NCBI GenBank assembly: GCA_907165065.1
Contig: OU015524.1
Location: 26,892,295 to 26,956,294 of the forward strand
DNA from: Caprimulgus europaeus
Lineage: Eukaryota; Chordata; Aves; Caprimulgiformes; Caprimulgidae
DNA length: 64,000 bases
Direction of reading: 5' to 3'
In this document: piece by piece, positions 1 through 12,400 of the stretch
Layout: each line of letters starts with the position of its first letter
Position numbering within the stretch: position 1 is the first letter of the stretch
Notes under the pieces: generated by a model
What the model saw: only the letters and a program-made list of their open reading frames with translations
What the model was told of the DNA's origin: nothing
Database searches by the model: none
Position numbers and translations under genes: made by a program

Positions 1-1659
1 TTCAGTTTTCCTTAAGAAAATACTAGTCTCAGAGTGGGACACTGCCAATAATGAGGACCACCTTTAAATGTTCTTTATTATCAATAAACAATTACAATGG
101 TAAAATGTTCCTGTATTTATTAAGTTTCAGCTCAGAAGAGGAATATTTGAGAAAAGTAATCACCAGCCAAGGGGACAGGTGGCAGGGCTAATCTTTTGTC
201 AAAATGGCCATATTAGAAGGGGAAACAATTTAATACGGTGCCAGTGCCAATCGGTATTACTTTCATGGAAGACTGTAAACAGAAGACTCTCAGACCCTTG
301 CTAATTAATTCACATGGAGATATAGCTAACAGATGGTAAATACATGATTAGTCATGGCATCTTTGGTGTCCACTTTAATATTAAACATTCATAAAATATA
401 GAAGGATTGTATCGTTAGCTGCAAGAACTGTACAGTTCTGATATTACTTACAAGTAATATATTCCTACATTCATCATAATAGTTCTGCCCTACAGACATT
501 TCAGTACTGTGTTCATATTCTGTCTGGTAACTGAATTGTTCTGAGCAGAACAAACCAACACATGTACAAATGTCCCTGTCTTTGGGAAAGCAAACTTATC
601 TCCGTTTTTCATGTGAGATACATATCCTCTGCTTCAGTTCTCTGTTGTGAATGTCAATACTTTGTTTCTTCCATTCATAAACATTATGAAATGGACAGAG
701 CAACTAATATTGGTCACTCAGTAATACTGCCCATCAGCCTGTGCTTCCCGTTCAGCTCTGCCTTGTTGAGGAGAGAGTACACACATGGAGCTCCAAACCA
801 TCAAAGGCTCATTTTATAAGTCTAATGTTAAAGTTATGTGCTGTTGCAAGCTAGGCCAGCTCCTAAAAAGCATGTAAAATCAGAGTAAATGGAGCCCAGT
901 CTGGCAGCTGTGAAAACTTTCACTGCTGGCGCAGCCAAAGCAGATGCTTCAGCTCGGAGTGGCATTCAGCAAAGCAGCTGCCAAATTCTGGGTCTCTTGG
1001 ATGGAGGGTTGTCCAGGCTGGCATTCAGTGCCAAGGCTGCTGTATGCCCTGTCCCATCTGCTGACATTCAGATGCATTGTGTTTGAGTGTTATTTACATA
1101 AAGTGGCAGAGCTGGAAAAGCATGTGGTGATAAACCTGGCATGTTCCAGAGGGAAGATACTTAAAAGAAACAGCATATAACTAGATTATAGCTCAAGTAA
1201 GCCAAACCTTCAAGGGAGCCTATAAACTACATACCAAACCCTCACAGAGCTGAAAGCCACAAAACACATACCACACACCTCAGAGAGGAGAAGAAGGGTT
1301 TAGGGGTGGCAATAGCAGTGGTTCTCCAGGAGTTCCTTGGTTCTAGCCTGGGAGGGTCTGGGCTCGATGTGCAGCAGGGAGCCAGGGTGACCCAGAAGTG
1401 TTGATGCTGGCAGCCCCAGGGGCCTCTGCAAACAGTTGGTGTTCAGATACTCCAGCATGTTTTGTCTGAGCAACACCTTGTTGTTGGTCTCTTAACACAG
1501 CCCCAGCACAAAAGTTCAAGTGTGAAAAACTATGGATAGGTGCCCGGTGTTTAGATAGCCCGGATGCAGAGGGAGATCTGACCACGCTTTTTACCTTCTT
1601 CTCAGGTAAATTTGTACATGCTGAAGAAAAGAAAACACTTTCAAAGACAGTCACCGTGT
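1..1659. other. AT-rich non-coding stretch, possible conserved element near 180-400
   Basis: I see no supported gene here; the open frames are short and have no matching splice sites or recognisable domains. Around 180-400 the sequence is rich in transcription-factor-like words: an E-box-like caggtgg, a cttttgtc SOX/TCF-like site, a gtgccagtgccaa NF1-like pair and a gctaattaattc homeodomain-like core. That texture is typical of a conserved enhancer, but this is inference only. Around 960-1060 the word tggcattcag occurs twice about 60 bp apart in a GC-richer patch, suggesting a decayed direct repeat. Confidence 0.5.
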
Positions 1660-1740
1660 TCCCTATGGCTGAGATAGAGCCCGAATTCAGTGGGAGTTTT
1701 ACTGTTGACTTCAGTTGAGCAGGTTTGAGCCTGATACATT
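1660..1740. repeat. Ancient amniote interspersed repeat fragment
   Basis: The stretch reads as ttcagtgggagttttact followed by gttgacttcagttgagc and tttgagcctga. This matches the recurring 'cattgacttcagtgggagttt ... gatttggccc' core of old repeats that are common in turtle, crocodile and bird genomes (L3/CR1-like 3' regions). The family name is uncertain; the similarity is from memory of the consensus. Confidence 0.4.
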
Positions 1741-4450
1741 GCTAACACAAAACATTCCCAAAGAGCCTGAGCACGATAACTCTCCAGTTTGTAGGAAAGA
1801 GAGTACCTGAATGGCAACTCTGAACATAAGTTTTATAAGTCAGAACCCTGCTAGGTCTCAGCTTTATTCAGTTCAATTTAAACACATAAATAGGTGCATA
1901 TTATTGAATAAATGTCAAATCTATATGACCTTGTATGCAGTAAGCTAAAACAATTTAATATGGTTACTAGTGAAAGGTGAGATCACAAGTGGGTGGGTCT
2001 AAACTGAGTCTAACCCCCTGAGAAAAAAAGACACATCCTGTCCATGGATGGAATATTCTGTTTAGACTAGGCAGTATTAGGCTGTGTGATGTGCTTTGCT
2101 TTTTCCACTGCTTTAACTGTGTATTTTATCATACATTTCCAGGTGGTTTCCTGTGCAAAGTTCAAAGGAGTTTGAGAATTGCTGAATGGAGTTGTTTTTC
2201 CTGGGTGAAAAGAAGAAATATTTGAAATGCCTTGCAAGGTTAGCTAATATACAAAACCACTCCCATTAAAAGATCAAATTCCAGTCCACAGAAACTGATT
2301 TTCCTATTATAACAGTAGGAAATAAATGACGTATATATAAGATAGATAGCGTGTGGTACAGGAAACACTAATAAAGAAGGCTTCTCAGGGACTTCCAATA
2401 AGGCATTCATTTTGCTCTGGGAAAAGTCATTAAAGCATTTCATCAGATAAGAGAGAACAGCACAGAAGACAAAGGGTAAATATAACACAGGCTTTTTCTT
2501 CCCCTGTGATCCTATCTCTGCTCAGATATTTCTACTGCTCAGGCTCTCTTACCTTGCCTACCCATGTTAGCTTTAGGGATGGTTTGGCATTTTCAAAGTT
2601 GACTACGAGGAAAGAAATCAGGGACCACCTCAGAGAAGAAGAGGATCAATGGCCCTTTTGTGCCTCCTGGAACTGCAATGCCTTTTCCCAGACTATTTCC
2701 CAGGATGGCCCATTCTGCACCCTTCCAACATAAGCTCTGAAAACCTTCACGGAGACGCATCTCTGGACACTCTGAAAGACTTCAGACATTCAGAAAAAGC
2801 ATTTTTCCCTTCACACAGAGCTTTAAAATAATAGTGGGTTTTGCTCAGAACGAAGCCAGATTTTTGTGCTTGTTTCTGGCTGCCTACCTATGCACACAGG
2901 CTGGATTAGTTTATCCTCAATACACAGCAATTAAGTTGGGGATATAATATTTGGCAGTTACATTTGAGTTGTAATGAACAAATCAGTTTGTCATCAGTTT
3001 GTAATGGTACAAATTTGAGTATTGCAAGACAGTTTGAATAATATTGTGCTCTCCAAAGTAAAATGTTAGCATTTGGTTAGTGGCAACAGCGGGTAAAAAT
3101 GAATACTTGTTGCTGGAATGTAACATTTCTGTGAGGTTAACCACACTTTGGCCAGCATCAAGCCAGAAATTAGCCTCCCAGCTGCTAAAACAGCAGCCTA
3201 AATGTGAAGATTTGATAAAGAAATCCTCCGTGGTTCCAGCTGTTTGGGCCAATTCAGAGAATGGATAAAGGAGTTTAGCATTAATTTAGACTTGGTTAAA
3301 CTGGGTCTAAAACTGCCCCCCACTATGTTATAAGTACCAAAACACAGTACATCTGCTCGTTATAATTGTATACCTTAATCAGAACCTGAATTCCTCAAAT
3401 GAATGCACACAACTCCAGTGAATGACAGATGGAGTCAAGTTCGAGCACAAGTGGTTAGCATCAGCTCTGCTCTTCAGGCAGAGCTTGTTGAACCAACGAG
3501 AGCTAGGCTTCCCACATACCTTCCATTATAAGGACCAGTTTTTAAATATTTATGAATTTTCTGAATTTAAATCATTCAGGCAGAACAGCTTATTGCTGCA
3601 AAATTTGTTTCCACTTATACAGTTCATTAAAGCAGCAGAGATTTGTGCCTGAGTGTATATCTAAAAAATTCAGACCCTAATAATGACCCAGGAATGGTCA
3701 CTGATTTTATGGTGAAGTAACATCTGTATTTTATCTGTTTCTGTTAAACATTTAAAGAATCTACAAGAACTTTTTTACCCTATAACAAGTTACTCCCAAT
3801 CCGTGACAATACAAAAAGTCTGCACATGCTTGGCACTGTATTCTTGAAGCAGTCCCTTTGAGTCTTCAAAGGACTGTTTATTTCTGATTGCTGAATTTAA
3901 AATTTCATTTAAAAGGGAAAATAGTTTTGCTTTCAGCAAGATGAATCACAGAAAGAGTTTTGGCAGAAATGTATTTGAATTAAATGGGAAAAATAGCAGT
4001 TCATTTGTCATTGGCTTCCCCAAAAAGAAAGTATCTTCATAAGTATCTTAATGCTTATCCTAAATTACCTTTTATGATTTGCATCAACCTATTTGAGATC
4101 TGAATTTTTTGAGGGAACACAGATATGACTGTTGTCCCATGTACATTCTTATTATAATTTGGAAACAGTCCTGAGCCTTTAGCTACAAAAGAGGAATCTG
4201 TGATCTATTTGATCAGTTAAAATAAAGCTTAGAAAGCCTTGAAGTGCTATTATTGAAGAAGGACTTTGCAAAGGTTGTATTTGAAAATACTGATTTTTTT
4301 GTCTGCCCTTGATTAGAGAATAAAAACTGTTTAGAGATTATTAAACACAGTCAGGATGCGTGAGGCTTTTTAGCACATCATTAAGCATGCCCTCCGAACA
4401 TAAAACTATATACTCAAATTAATAGTTGAGCTGTATCTCATGGAAAGAAT
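1741..4450. other. AT-rich non-coding stretch
   Basis: No supported gene. Frames of 60-90 codons occur on both strands but overlap each other, have no domain I recognise and no convincing splice-site pairs. The part around 3880-4010 is AT-rich and free of low-complexity runs. Confidence 0.5.
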
Positions 4451-4681
4451 GGAGGAAGGAAGAGAAAAGAAAAGAAAAAAGAAAAGAAAAAAGAAAAGAA
4501 AAGAAAAGAAAAGAAAAGAAAAGAAAAGAAAAGAAAAGAAAAGAAAAGAAAAGAAAAGAAAAGAAAAGAAAAGAAAAGAAAAGAAAAGAAAAGAAAAGAA
4601 AAGAAAAGAAAAGAAAAGAAAAGAAAAGAAAAGAAAAGAAAAGAAAAGAAAAGAAAAGAAAAGAAAAGAGAAAAGAAAAGG
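4451..4681. repeat. (AAAAG)n microsatellite within a 231-nt all-purine tract
   Basis: The + strand carries only A and G from 4451 to 4681. The left shoulder is ggaggaaggaagag, then AAAAG units interrupted twice by AAAAAAG (4471-4492), then about 35 uninterrupted AAAAG units to 4669, one AG slip and two more units. Such a homopurine-homopyrimidine mirror-like tract can form triplex (H-DNA) structures. The open frames across it, which would encode K/R/E-rich or F/L/S-rich repeats, are artefacts of the repeat and not genes. The interruptions sit only at the left end, which suggests that the right part expanded more recently. Confidence 0.97.
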
Positions 4682-5281
4682 CAAAAGACCTGTACACTAT
4701 CTCTTAAGGACAATTGCAGTGAAATAGATACAAACATTATGAGTGTGGGAAAAAAATGGAGAAGGGCATTTGTATTTAGTTTTTATACTTTGAAAATAAA
4801 ATTCTAAAGTATTCTTTTTCTTAGATATTATGAATTATTTAAGAGGGCCACAGAGATAAAAAATGGAAAATTTACTACGAGGGTTATTAAAAAAATAAAC
4901 AGCTTATTGGTAAACACAATTAGGTGTCCAGTCTGCATCAATGTTTTGTGAAATCAAATTTCCTTTTGATTAGAGTGATAGTCAATAGGATGGAGGAAAA
5001 TAAGTTACTGATTATGAAGATCTTCAAAAATTCAGGAAAGATCTTGCTCCTACAAGTTAATTGGAGCTTTGCCACTGATGCACAGCAAACAGGCACTATT
5101 CTATGTGTTCTGTTCAGACAGCTTAATACATAGTAATAAAGGAATAACCTCCATATACAGCCACTGTCTACTTACTGTAAGGGGAAACAGTATGAATTAC
5201 CTACAGCATAGAAACTGATTTGAACATGTGAGCCTGTATCAGTTTTAATAAAAGTGTTTATTCAAATACAGTTAACATGAG

Positions 5282-5320
5282 TATAGGATACACTAACAGA
5301 CTATAGGATACACTAACAGA
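5282..5320. repeat. Perfect 20-bp tandem duplication
   Basis: The unit tataggatacactaacaga is present twice in direct succession with period 20 and no mismatch. It is too short for a minisatellite and is best read as a replication-slippage duplication. Confidence 0.9.
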
Positions 5321-5734
5321 ACCTGTCTAAAAGATGCTGTTTTACAATAGTTTGGGCTTGACTTCTGTTTCTGTTTTGTTTTCATCTGGGCCAGGTCAGA
5401 TTTGCCTCACAGCAAATCTGCACCAACAAATGCATTGGTACAACCAAGGGTGGGGACTCTGCTTCCCCATGCAAAGGTGCATCTGTCAGCCAAGGGTGGA
5501 ACAAGGGGGAAGGAGAAATATTTTCAGCCAGTATCATCATTGAACATCAGCATTGAATACTTGGTATTGCAACACCAGATCCTGGATATTCTGTACTGTG
5601 CTAAGAGTTTGATATTAAACAACTAATAGGATATACGTATTCTGAAACAGGATTTTCTCACTTTAAAACATAGGTAAAAAAACCCCTCATACATCTTATG
5701 ACAAACTTGCAACTTAAAGCCATCTCTAGTTACT

Positions 5735-5785
5735 CTCAGATCTGTTATAATCACACTGGTGTAAATACAACAAGACTGTAAAAAT
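5735..5785. repeat. Possible ancient amniote repeat fragment
   Basis: The words cagatctgttataatcac and actggtgtaaata resemble the 'gatctcagttacaccggtgtaaat' segment found in old L3/CR1-like repeats of sauropsids. The match is short and diverged. Confidence 0.3.
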
Positions 5786-6099
5786 CTCAGTTAAAAATGT
5801 TTAGATTCCTATTTTAAAAAGCACTTCTTTTTAGAAGCAAAACTTAAAAAACATTCATTTCTTGTTGGTATGAAGTGGAGTAATCCTTCCACTCATAGTT
5901 AGGCATCAACTCTGTCCAAGCGCCTTCCTAGACACTGGGATCACTTACACAGTGTATAAATACCTAGCCTGGGAGAATTCTTCCCAGTTTTAACCATATG
6001 TTGGTCAAGCTCCGAGAAAAAAGAATTATTACTTCCACTATGAGGTGCTTCTTGTCACAGGGTCTGTATATTTTATGACCATAACTGAATTTATCTTCC

Positions 6100-6490
6100 A
6101 GCGTCCACCAAGGTAAGGCACAACTTTGTTCCTGTTTTAAAAATGGGAATAACCAAGAGTGGTTGAGTACCTAATAGGAGATGACTTGGATGTGATTTTT
6201 CAGAGTATTTAACATTTTATAGCATGTTACAGTTTCACAGCACAGCTTCTATTGACTCAGCTGCCTTTCTGAAAACTCAGCAATTCTAAAAGTCAGACCT
6301 CAGATATCTTGAGCTGGGTGCTCAAATCTGAGGAAAACACGGTCAGTGACCACCTCTGAAAGTGTTGGTGTGTAATTTGCCCACCATTGCCAACAGCTCA
6401 TGAGCAGGGCAAGAGATTGAACTCAATTCTCAAAGCGGTAATCTGCTCCCTAAAGCACAAGATTTTCCATCTTATTGCTAAATATCTGCC
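6100..6490. repeat. Ancient amniote SINE/LINE-tail repeat
   Basis: Several ordered words match a widespread sauropsid repeat: tgttttaaaaatgggaata (like the MIR/L3 'ctgtaaaatgggaata' box) at the left, ctattgactcagctgcc, tcttgagctgggtgctcaaa, tctgaggaaaac, and at the right gagcagggcaagagattgaa followed by taatctgctccctaaag, which is like the 'gaattgaacccaggtctcc ... gtgccctaacc' end of tRNA-related SINEs. The order agrees with the consensus as I remember it, although the divergence is high. It could be two adjacent old insertions instead of one. Confidence 0.45.
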
Positions 6491-9400
6491 TTACCCTTGG
6501 CTTTATCAAGTCACAGGCAGGAGTATTTTGTCACAGATGACTTGCAAATATTGATGCTCACTTTCTCTAAAGACTACAAACTCAGTGTAGCTTTTCTGTG
6601 TGGTATTAGATAGACACAACACATTCTGCAAGATGCTGAGAGTTTTTTGCAAGATACCAGGCCTGTTCACTTACTGCTGAGCCTGGCTTGTCAACTATGG
6701 CCTCAGTTATGCTGACTGTAACTTAGTATTTTTAAATGAAAATCCCATCCCTGCATTTTGCTTGCACTAAGATTAAAGGAATACCTATGGAAAGCACAGG
6801 GCAAAAATACCAATAAGAAGCAGAATTGTCTGACATTTCCTCTGTAACACACCGTTACATTTTAATGTCATGGGAAGTCAGCCTTTGTTAAAATATTACA
6901 CAAAATACCGGTGTGAAGCTGCAAAGCAGCTTGTAAAAGACAAATTCTGAAAACAGAGGTGACACACAGTATCCTATACCCAAGCCCAAGGAAAACAAAC
7001 AAAAAAAGCACTATAAATTCAAAAGTTACATTAGAAATATTTACATGTCTTTCTTTTGGGAAAAAGAAACAAACATACATGTGCAAACAGATACTAGGAG
7101 AGAGTTTGCAGTTTGTGTTGCTAATTTCTTCTTTTTAGAAGCTTTTAGTTTATTTTATAGTATTGTATCAACAAAACAGCATTACTTCTGTCATCTTTAT
7201 CATTCAAACATCAAATTATTACCCCATAAAGCCATCACACGTATATTGTCATACAATGTTTGTCAGAATTGTTTTTCATTATTAGAACTGACAATTCTAG
7301 AACCTTATTCAAATGAACTTGATACCCACTTTAAAGCTACTCTGACTAAAGCCTGTATTTTCCCCCATGGTGTAAAATCTCTGACCTTAGCAAAACACAT
7401 GCACGCAAAGCTGTCCTGAGACTTCAGATCTCTACCACCAGTAAAAATCCATCTGACGAGGCAAGAAGCAACAGCCTTCCGTCTTTGTCATTGCTTTGGA
7501 GCTTGTTTACATCCCTCCCAAATTCGACATACCCATGGCCAGTACTGACTCTACTGATTCCACTGATTCCCAGCTCAAAATCACTTTGTCCCCACCAAGG
7601 AGCTACTGGTGTAGTCTGCTGCCTGAAAAAAAATTTAGATATTGCCAGATGACAGCAGAGTCTGCTGGCGGAGCTGGCTGCAAAGCAACCTGCTCCCACA
7701 GCGGGGAAGAGCAGGAACGCTGTTTTTGGTGACAGCCCACAGTTAGATGGGCTTAGCCAATTGTGAAACCACAGAGTAAGTCTCCCTTTCTTCACTCTTA
7801 GCTAGGCTAGCCCAAAGCACAAAACCCCAAACCTTTACTAACGATATATTATGGCTGGGAACTGCAAGCATGCACAGAAGTGTATGTGTACACAGATATC
7901 GGCATGTTCTCAGCCAGGAGCTCCACACAAGCCACTGAAGAAAAGTGTAGCTGCTTACTTGTAGCTATTCCTGCCATGGGAAATGTTCCTTCTTTTCATT
8001 CAGAATAAGTCTTCATATGTGAGTTAATTTACAATAAGAAAATGCAGAAAATATTTTTAAAAGTTGAAATAGCTTAAAAGTTAAACCTAAAAATGCTGTG
8101 GTTATAACAGTAAACTATTTCAGCATTTCTGATTGTTTTTGCAAACATGCAGTTCAGCGTTTTGTTTTCTGAAAAATTACTGCAAGATGAGACAAAGGGA
8201 AGAAGAAATGCCTTCCTACCCACCTCTAGTCAGGCCCTTTCTGGACTGCACTCTCTACTCTGTCTGTATTTGTGCAGCCAACATGGGAGCAAAGCCACAC
8301 AGAGGTTGGCTCTCTCCACAGGGTTTACCAAAAAATTGCCATGGCATGCACCGTCACCCACTGTCCCCTTCCACGTGCTCCTCCTCTGGTGAGAGTCCAA
8401 CTCTCTTATGGCCTGCTATAATCACTTGTCAGGGAAGGAAAGATTCTTCCTATATGAGCTTTGACATGAAGAATTTATATCACTTTATAACTGTCACTTC
8501 CGTTAGTCTCATTACTGCCCTGGAAATTGCATAGGACTATGACTAACTCTCAGAAGGGAAAATTAAGTCATTCAGTTTTGACATGCCAAAAATTAAAGCA
8601 ATAGCCAGTGATGAAACCCAAAATTTCCTGCTCCAAAACATGAACTCATGCCCCACTCATTCTGCTTCCCCACTTTAGCCAGTTCTTTTCTACTTTCTTC
8701 AACATATAAATTATGGCAATTATACATCCCAAGATATATAATCCACTGTCCACTGGCATAGATGTGTCCCTTTCTATTATTGACACTTGTAAATAATTAT
8801 ATTTACACTGCTATAGCATCTCCAGTTAATCCAGAGTTTTATATATATCTAAATCTACCAAGTCTATGCTGAAGTTCTCCATTGTCTGTGACAGCATTGC
8901 TCAAATAGTGCTAAAAATACACCAAAAAGTAAAAGAGAGGAACTTTTCTGCATTCTCTTGTGTTTCAGTATTTCAGCTGTCTGGCCGAGTACTGGTAATG
9001 CAAAGACAACAAAGCTAAGAGTTACGAACAATACCTTATGACAAATTGCGTATCAGTAAGAAATGCTTACATTCTCATCAAGAAGAAAATCTTTGGATTT
9101 TTGAACTATTGAACATATTACAGTACATGAAGAGACAGCACTCACAGATGTTGTTATATATGTGATTAACTTGTACAAACATATTCGCTATTTATGAATC
9201 AGCAAAACAAATTAGACTCTTCCCTGAGGTGGTATTTTATTTAAGAGGTAAACTTATAAAGCTATTTATGTACCCATATAATTGCTTTATAAGAACCCTG
9301 AGGGTTTCTACTCTACTGAAAGATTTGTATGCAGCCTTTTCTTTTTCAAATATTTGGCTCCTCCTTACACAAAGTCAGATACTTTCTATCAGCAATAGCA

Positions 9401-12400
9401 GAAGAGGAGCATCACAGGCCAGAGTGATGGCAAGGACTGGTCTGTGGAGATGGCAAGATGCTGCCTACCTCACTGGTGACACTTCTCCCTGCTTCAGAGG
9501 ATACAGCACTACTACTACAGATGTACCTTCTAAGTCAGCCCTCTCTCATAGGCTGTCCCATGTCTCATTCTCACATATTCTTTCCAAATTCTTAAACTAA
9601 TCTGGATTCTGTGAATAAAATCCTTGTTCTGCAGTGCCTTAGATGATGTGTGGATAATACTTTTGTGAACAACTGAACAGTCTAAACTAAAATCTTTTGA
9701 ACTATAAAATTGGAAAAAAAATGTTAAAACTGCTTATAAGTATAATTTGAAAATAGCTTGAAGTAACCCTATGAATTTTCTGTGCACATAGCTGAGAGGA
9801 AAAGGGAGTTTTCTCTTCAGACTCAAAAGAGAGACAGAGGTATTTACTTACAGCATACATGGCCTTGTCTGTGCCCCATTTGTTAGCCTTATACCACAGG
9901 ACACTTGACAGCATAATGATATAAAATTATATAAAATGTAAAGGAAAGCAAACACCTATTTTGAAGAAATACCCACTTAGCACTCAGTTCAGATGCCTGT
10001 GTCCGCGAGCTTAGCAATAAAAAATTATTTCAGAACAAAGTATACATTCTGCTGGAAGGGTGGAAGGGCCATGATATATATTTCTATCAGATTACATTCC
10101 TACCATCATGAATCTTAATCTTCACATTAAAGTCACAAGGGCTACTATTGTTCATACCCTTTCCATTTTCATCCCCCATCTGAATACACTCTTCCATTTG
10201 AAAAAATAATAAAAAAGTTCTTGACACATGCCTGGATACAGTGAGTTTAAAAGAAAAAAGTTTACTTGCTATTCCTTCCAGTCGTGAAACAGGAATTGCT
10301 TTTATATGAGGCTGGGTCTAACAGAGTGAGACTAAACATTTATAAAATCAAGTAGGGATTGAAATATAGCATTGTGGTTACTAACATTTTGCAGCAGCAT
10401 ATCAAGTTTCACGTTTCATCAGCTGAATAGAGTCTGTGTGCTGGGCTATTGTGGTTCAGTAGCTGACAGCAGTCAAGTAAGTGCTGCTCTCTTCCTGGCT
10501 TAATCATTTCTATTACACTCAGTGTCAAAACAATAATGTCAGTGAAATGGGCTTGCTGACATTATAGATTAGAATTGAGTGATTCTGAATGTCCTGTGAC
10601 TGAATTGCATTTTATTTCTAGAAAATTACGTATTACAATTGCAAATTAAAGAGCTTAGATCTCAACAGGCTGTATCAACAAACATGGAGCCGTGGACTCC
10701 AAGCTGCCAGAGAGATGATCCGTCATGAAATTCATGAGGTTTAGTGTATACTAACAAGAGAACAACTTCTGAAATATTTGGCCATGTGTATGTAGAGGAT
10801 CTGAAGAATAATCAGTTTTGTTAGGAGGGATTAATTCAGCTGCACATGAGGTAAAAATCCTTGGGGTAATCTCAGAGATTTAAAGGATGTCACAGAAAAA
10901 GACAAAAAAAACCTCTCGATTTTTTTTCTTCCATCTCCCAAACACCACAATTTGTGAAGACACACCTCCTGACATTCACTTCAAGAACACATTTACGGTT
11001 TAGAGAGCAGCCACAGTAGCAGGCTACAGAACTTCTGAGTGACTGACAGCTACCAAATGACAAGAAGTAACATTTAATGACCGCAGTCATCAGGTTGCTT
11101 CAGGACACTTACTTACAAGGAACAGGGCGTTTCTGCCATTTGCCCTTTAGATGGCATGGAGAGCAACTGTGTCCCATAGCACTCTTCTACTCTAGTCTTA
11201 TAATAACTAAGTTTAAAACACATTTTCCAGACTATGAAAAGCTTTGAAATACTCTTCTTGTTGCCCTAGAAAATCAGCAAAACAGGAGTTACTCTGGAAT
11301 TTATAAACTAATCTGAGGTTGCTTGCAAACAGCAAGTAAAACCAAGCTTAGTAAAACTGTAGCAGTCAGTCACCTTTTAGGGAGAATAACACAATCCAAC
11401 TTTTTATTGTTTTAAAGAAAAAGGGCCGTTGCCAAAAAATGGCATTTGTTTCTTTTAAAACAAGAAGCAAACTAAAAGGCTTATTTCAGGCACTTGCATC
11501 TCAAGAAATGTCCAATCCTTTCAGAAAAGCAAATGTGCACCAGCAGATCTGTAAGTCAGAGAAAGGCAGTGTTAATATGATCGCTGGAAGAATCACTTAC
11601 TCTTTGATTGCAAACTAAGCTGTATGTCCATGAAAGAATAAGATTGCATTTCATGTTCTTATGTTGCTTCTTTGAGTTTTGAATCCAGATTGGCAGAGAT
11701 AAGGGTAAGATGAAGATTTTCTATTTCTTCCCCTCTGGGAGAAGATGTGAACACGTTAGGGAATAAGCGAAGTCAGCATCTTTTGTTTGGGTTTTTTTGG
11801 TTGTAATTCAAGTGTTTTCTATTTTTATATCTTCTCTTTCTCTTCTGTACCTTTTTCTTCCCTTCTATCTCCCTCCATCCATACCCTGGTTATTCCTCTT
11901 TCCTAAGTAATAATTCCTTTACAGTTTAAATATAAATTTCTTGTTCCCTCTTTTCTCTTCTACAGTTGAACAAAAATATAAATAAGTACAAATATATACA
12001 GAGATACAGATAACATCATTATCTATTTGAAATTTTTTAATCAGAGCAATGGGTCTGATTTTTGTTCCTCTCAATACTTCATACCCTCCTAAAAATACTC
12101 TTTGTGAACATATGCAGCTTCTCACATGACGAGAGAAGGAATTTTCCAGTTATACCAATTCTCTCATTCTTCACTGCTTTTTTTCTTTTCCTTAAGTAAC
12201 CATTCATTAACCATGCAGTTATAATTAGAAGATGAATTTACGGTGGCTGGCATTCTATCAGCTAAAGCAAGACAAATATTAAACGGCCTTGTGTGTTTGT
12301 TTTTATATGTATTCTTCTGAATGAAAAAATTCATTCATCTAGCCTGAGTTGAAATTTATTCACAGCCTGCAAAAATTTGCATGAATTCAGAATATCATTT

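Larger units (their letters stand above)
4682..6094. other. AT-rich non-coding stretch
   Basis: No supported gene. It holds a 20-bp tandem duplication (5282-5320) and a short piece resembling an old amniote repeat (5735-5785), both listed separately. Confidence 0.5.

Noticed and set aside
4406..4737. Several overlapping frames encoding K/R/E-rich or F/L/S-rich repeats
   Set aside because: They are translations of the AAAAG microsatellite in different frames, with no gene structure.
8133..8534. 133-codon plus-strand frame
   Set aside because: No recognisable domain and no splice or promoter support; a few frames of this length are expected by chance in 64 kb.
9229..9600. 123-codon plus-strand frame with aataaa shortly downstream
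   Set aside because: No domain, no splice-site support and no GT-rich element after the aataaa.
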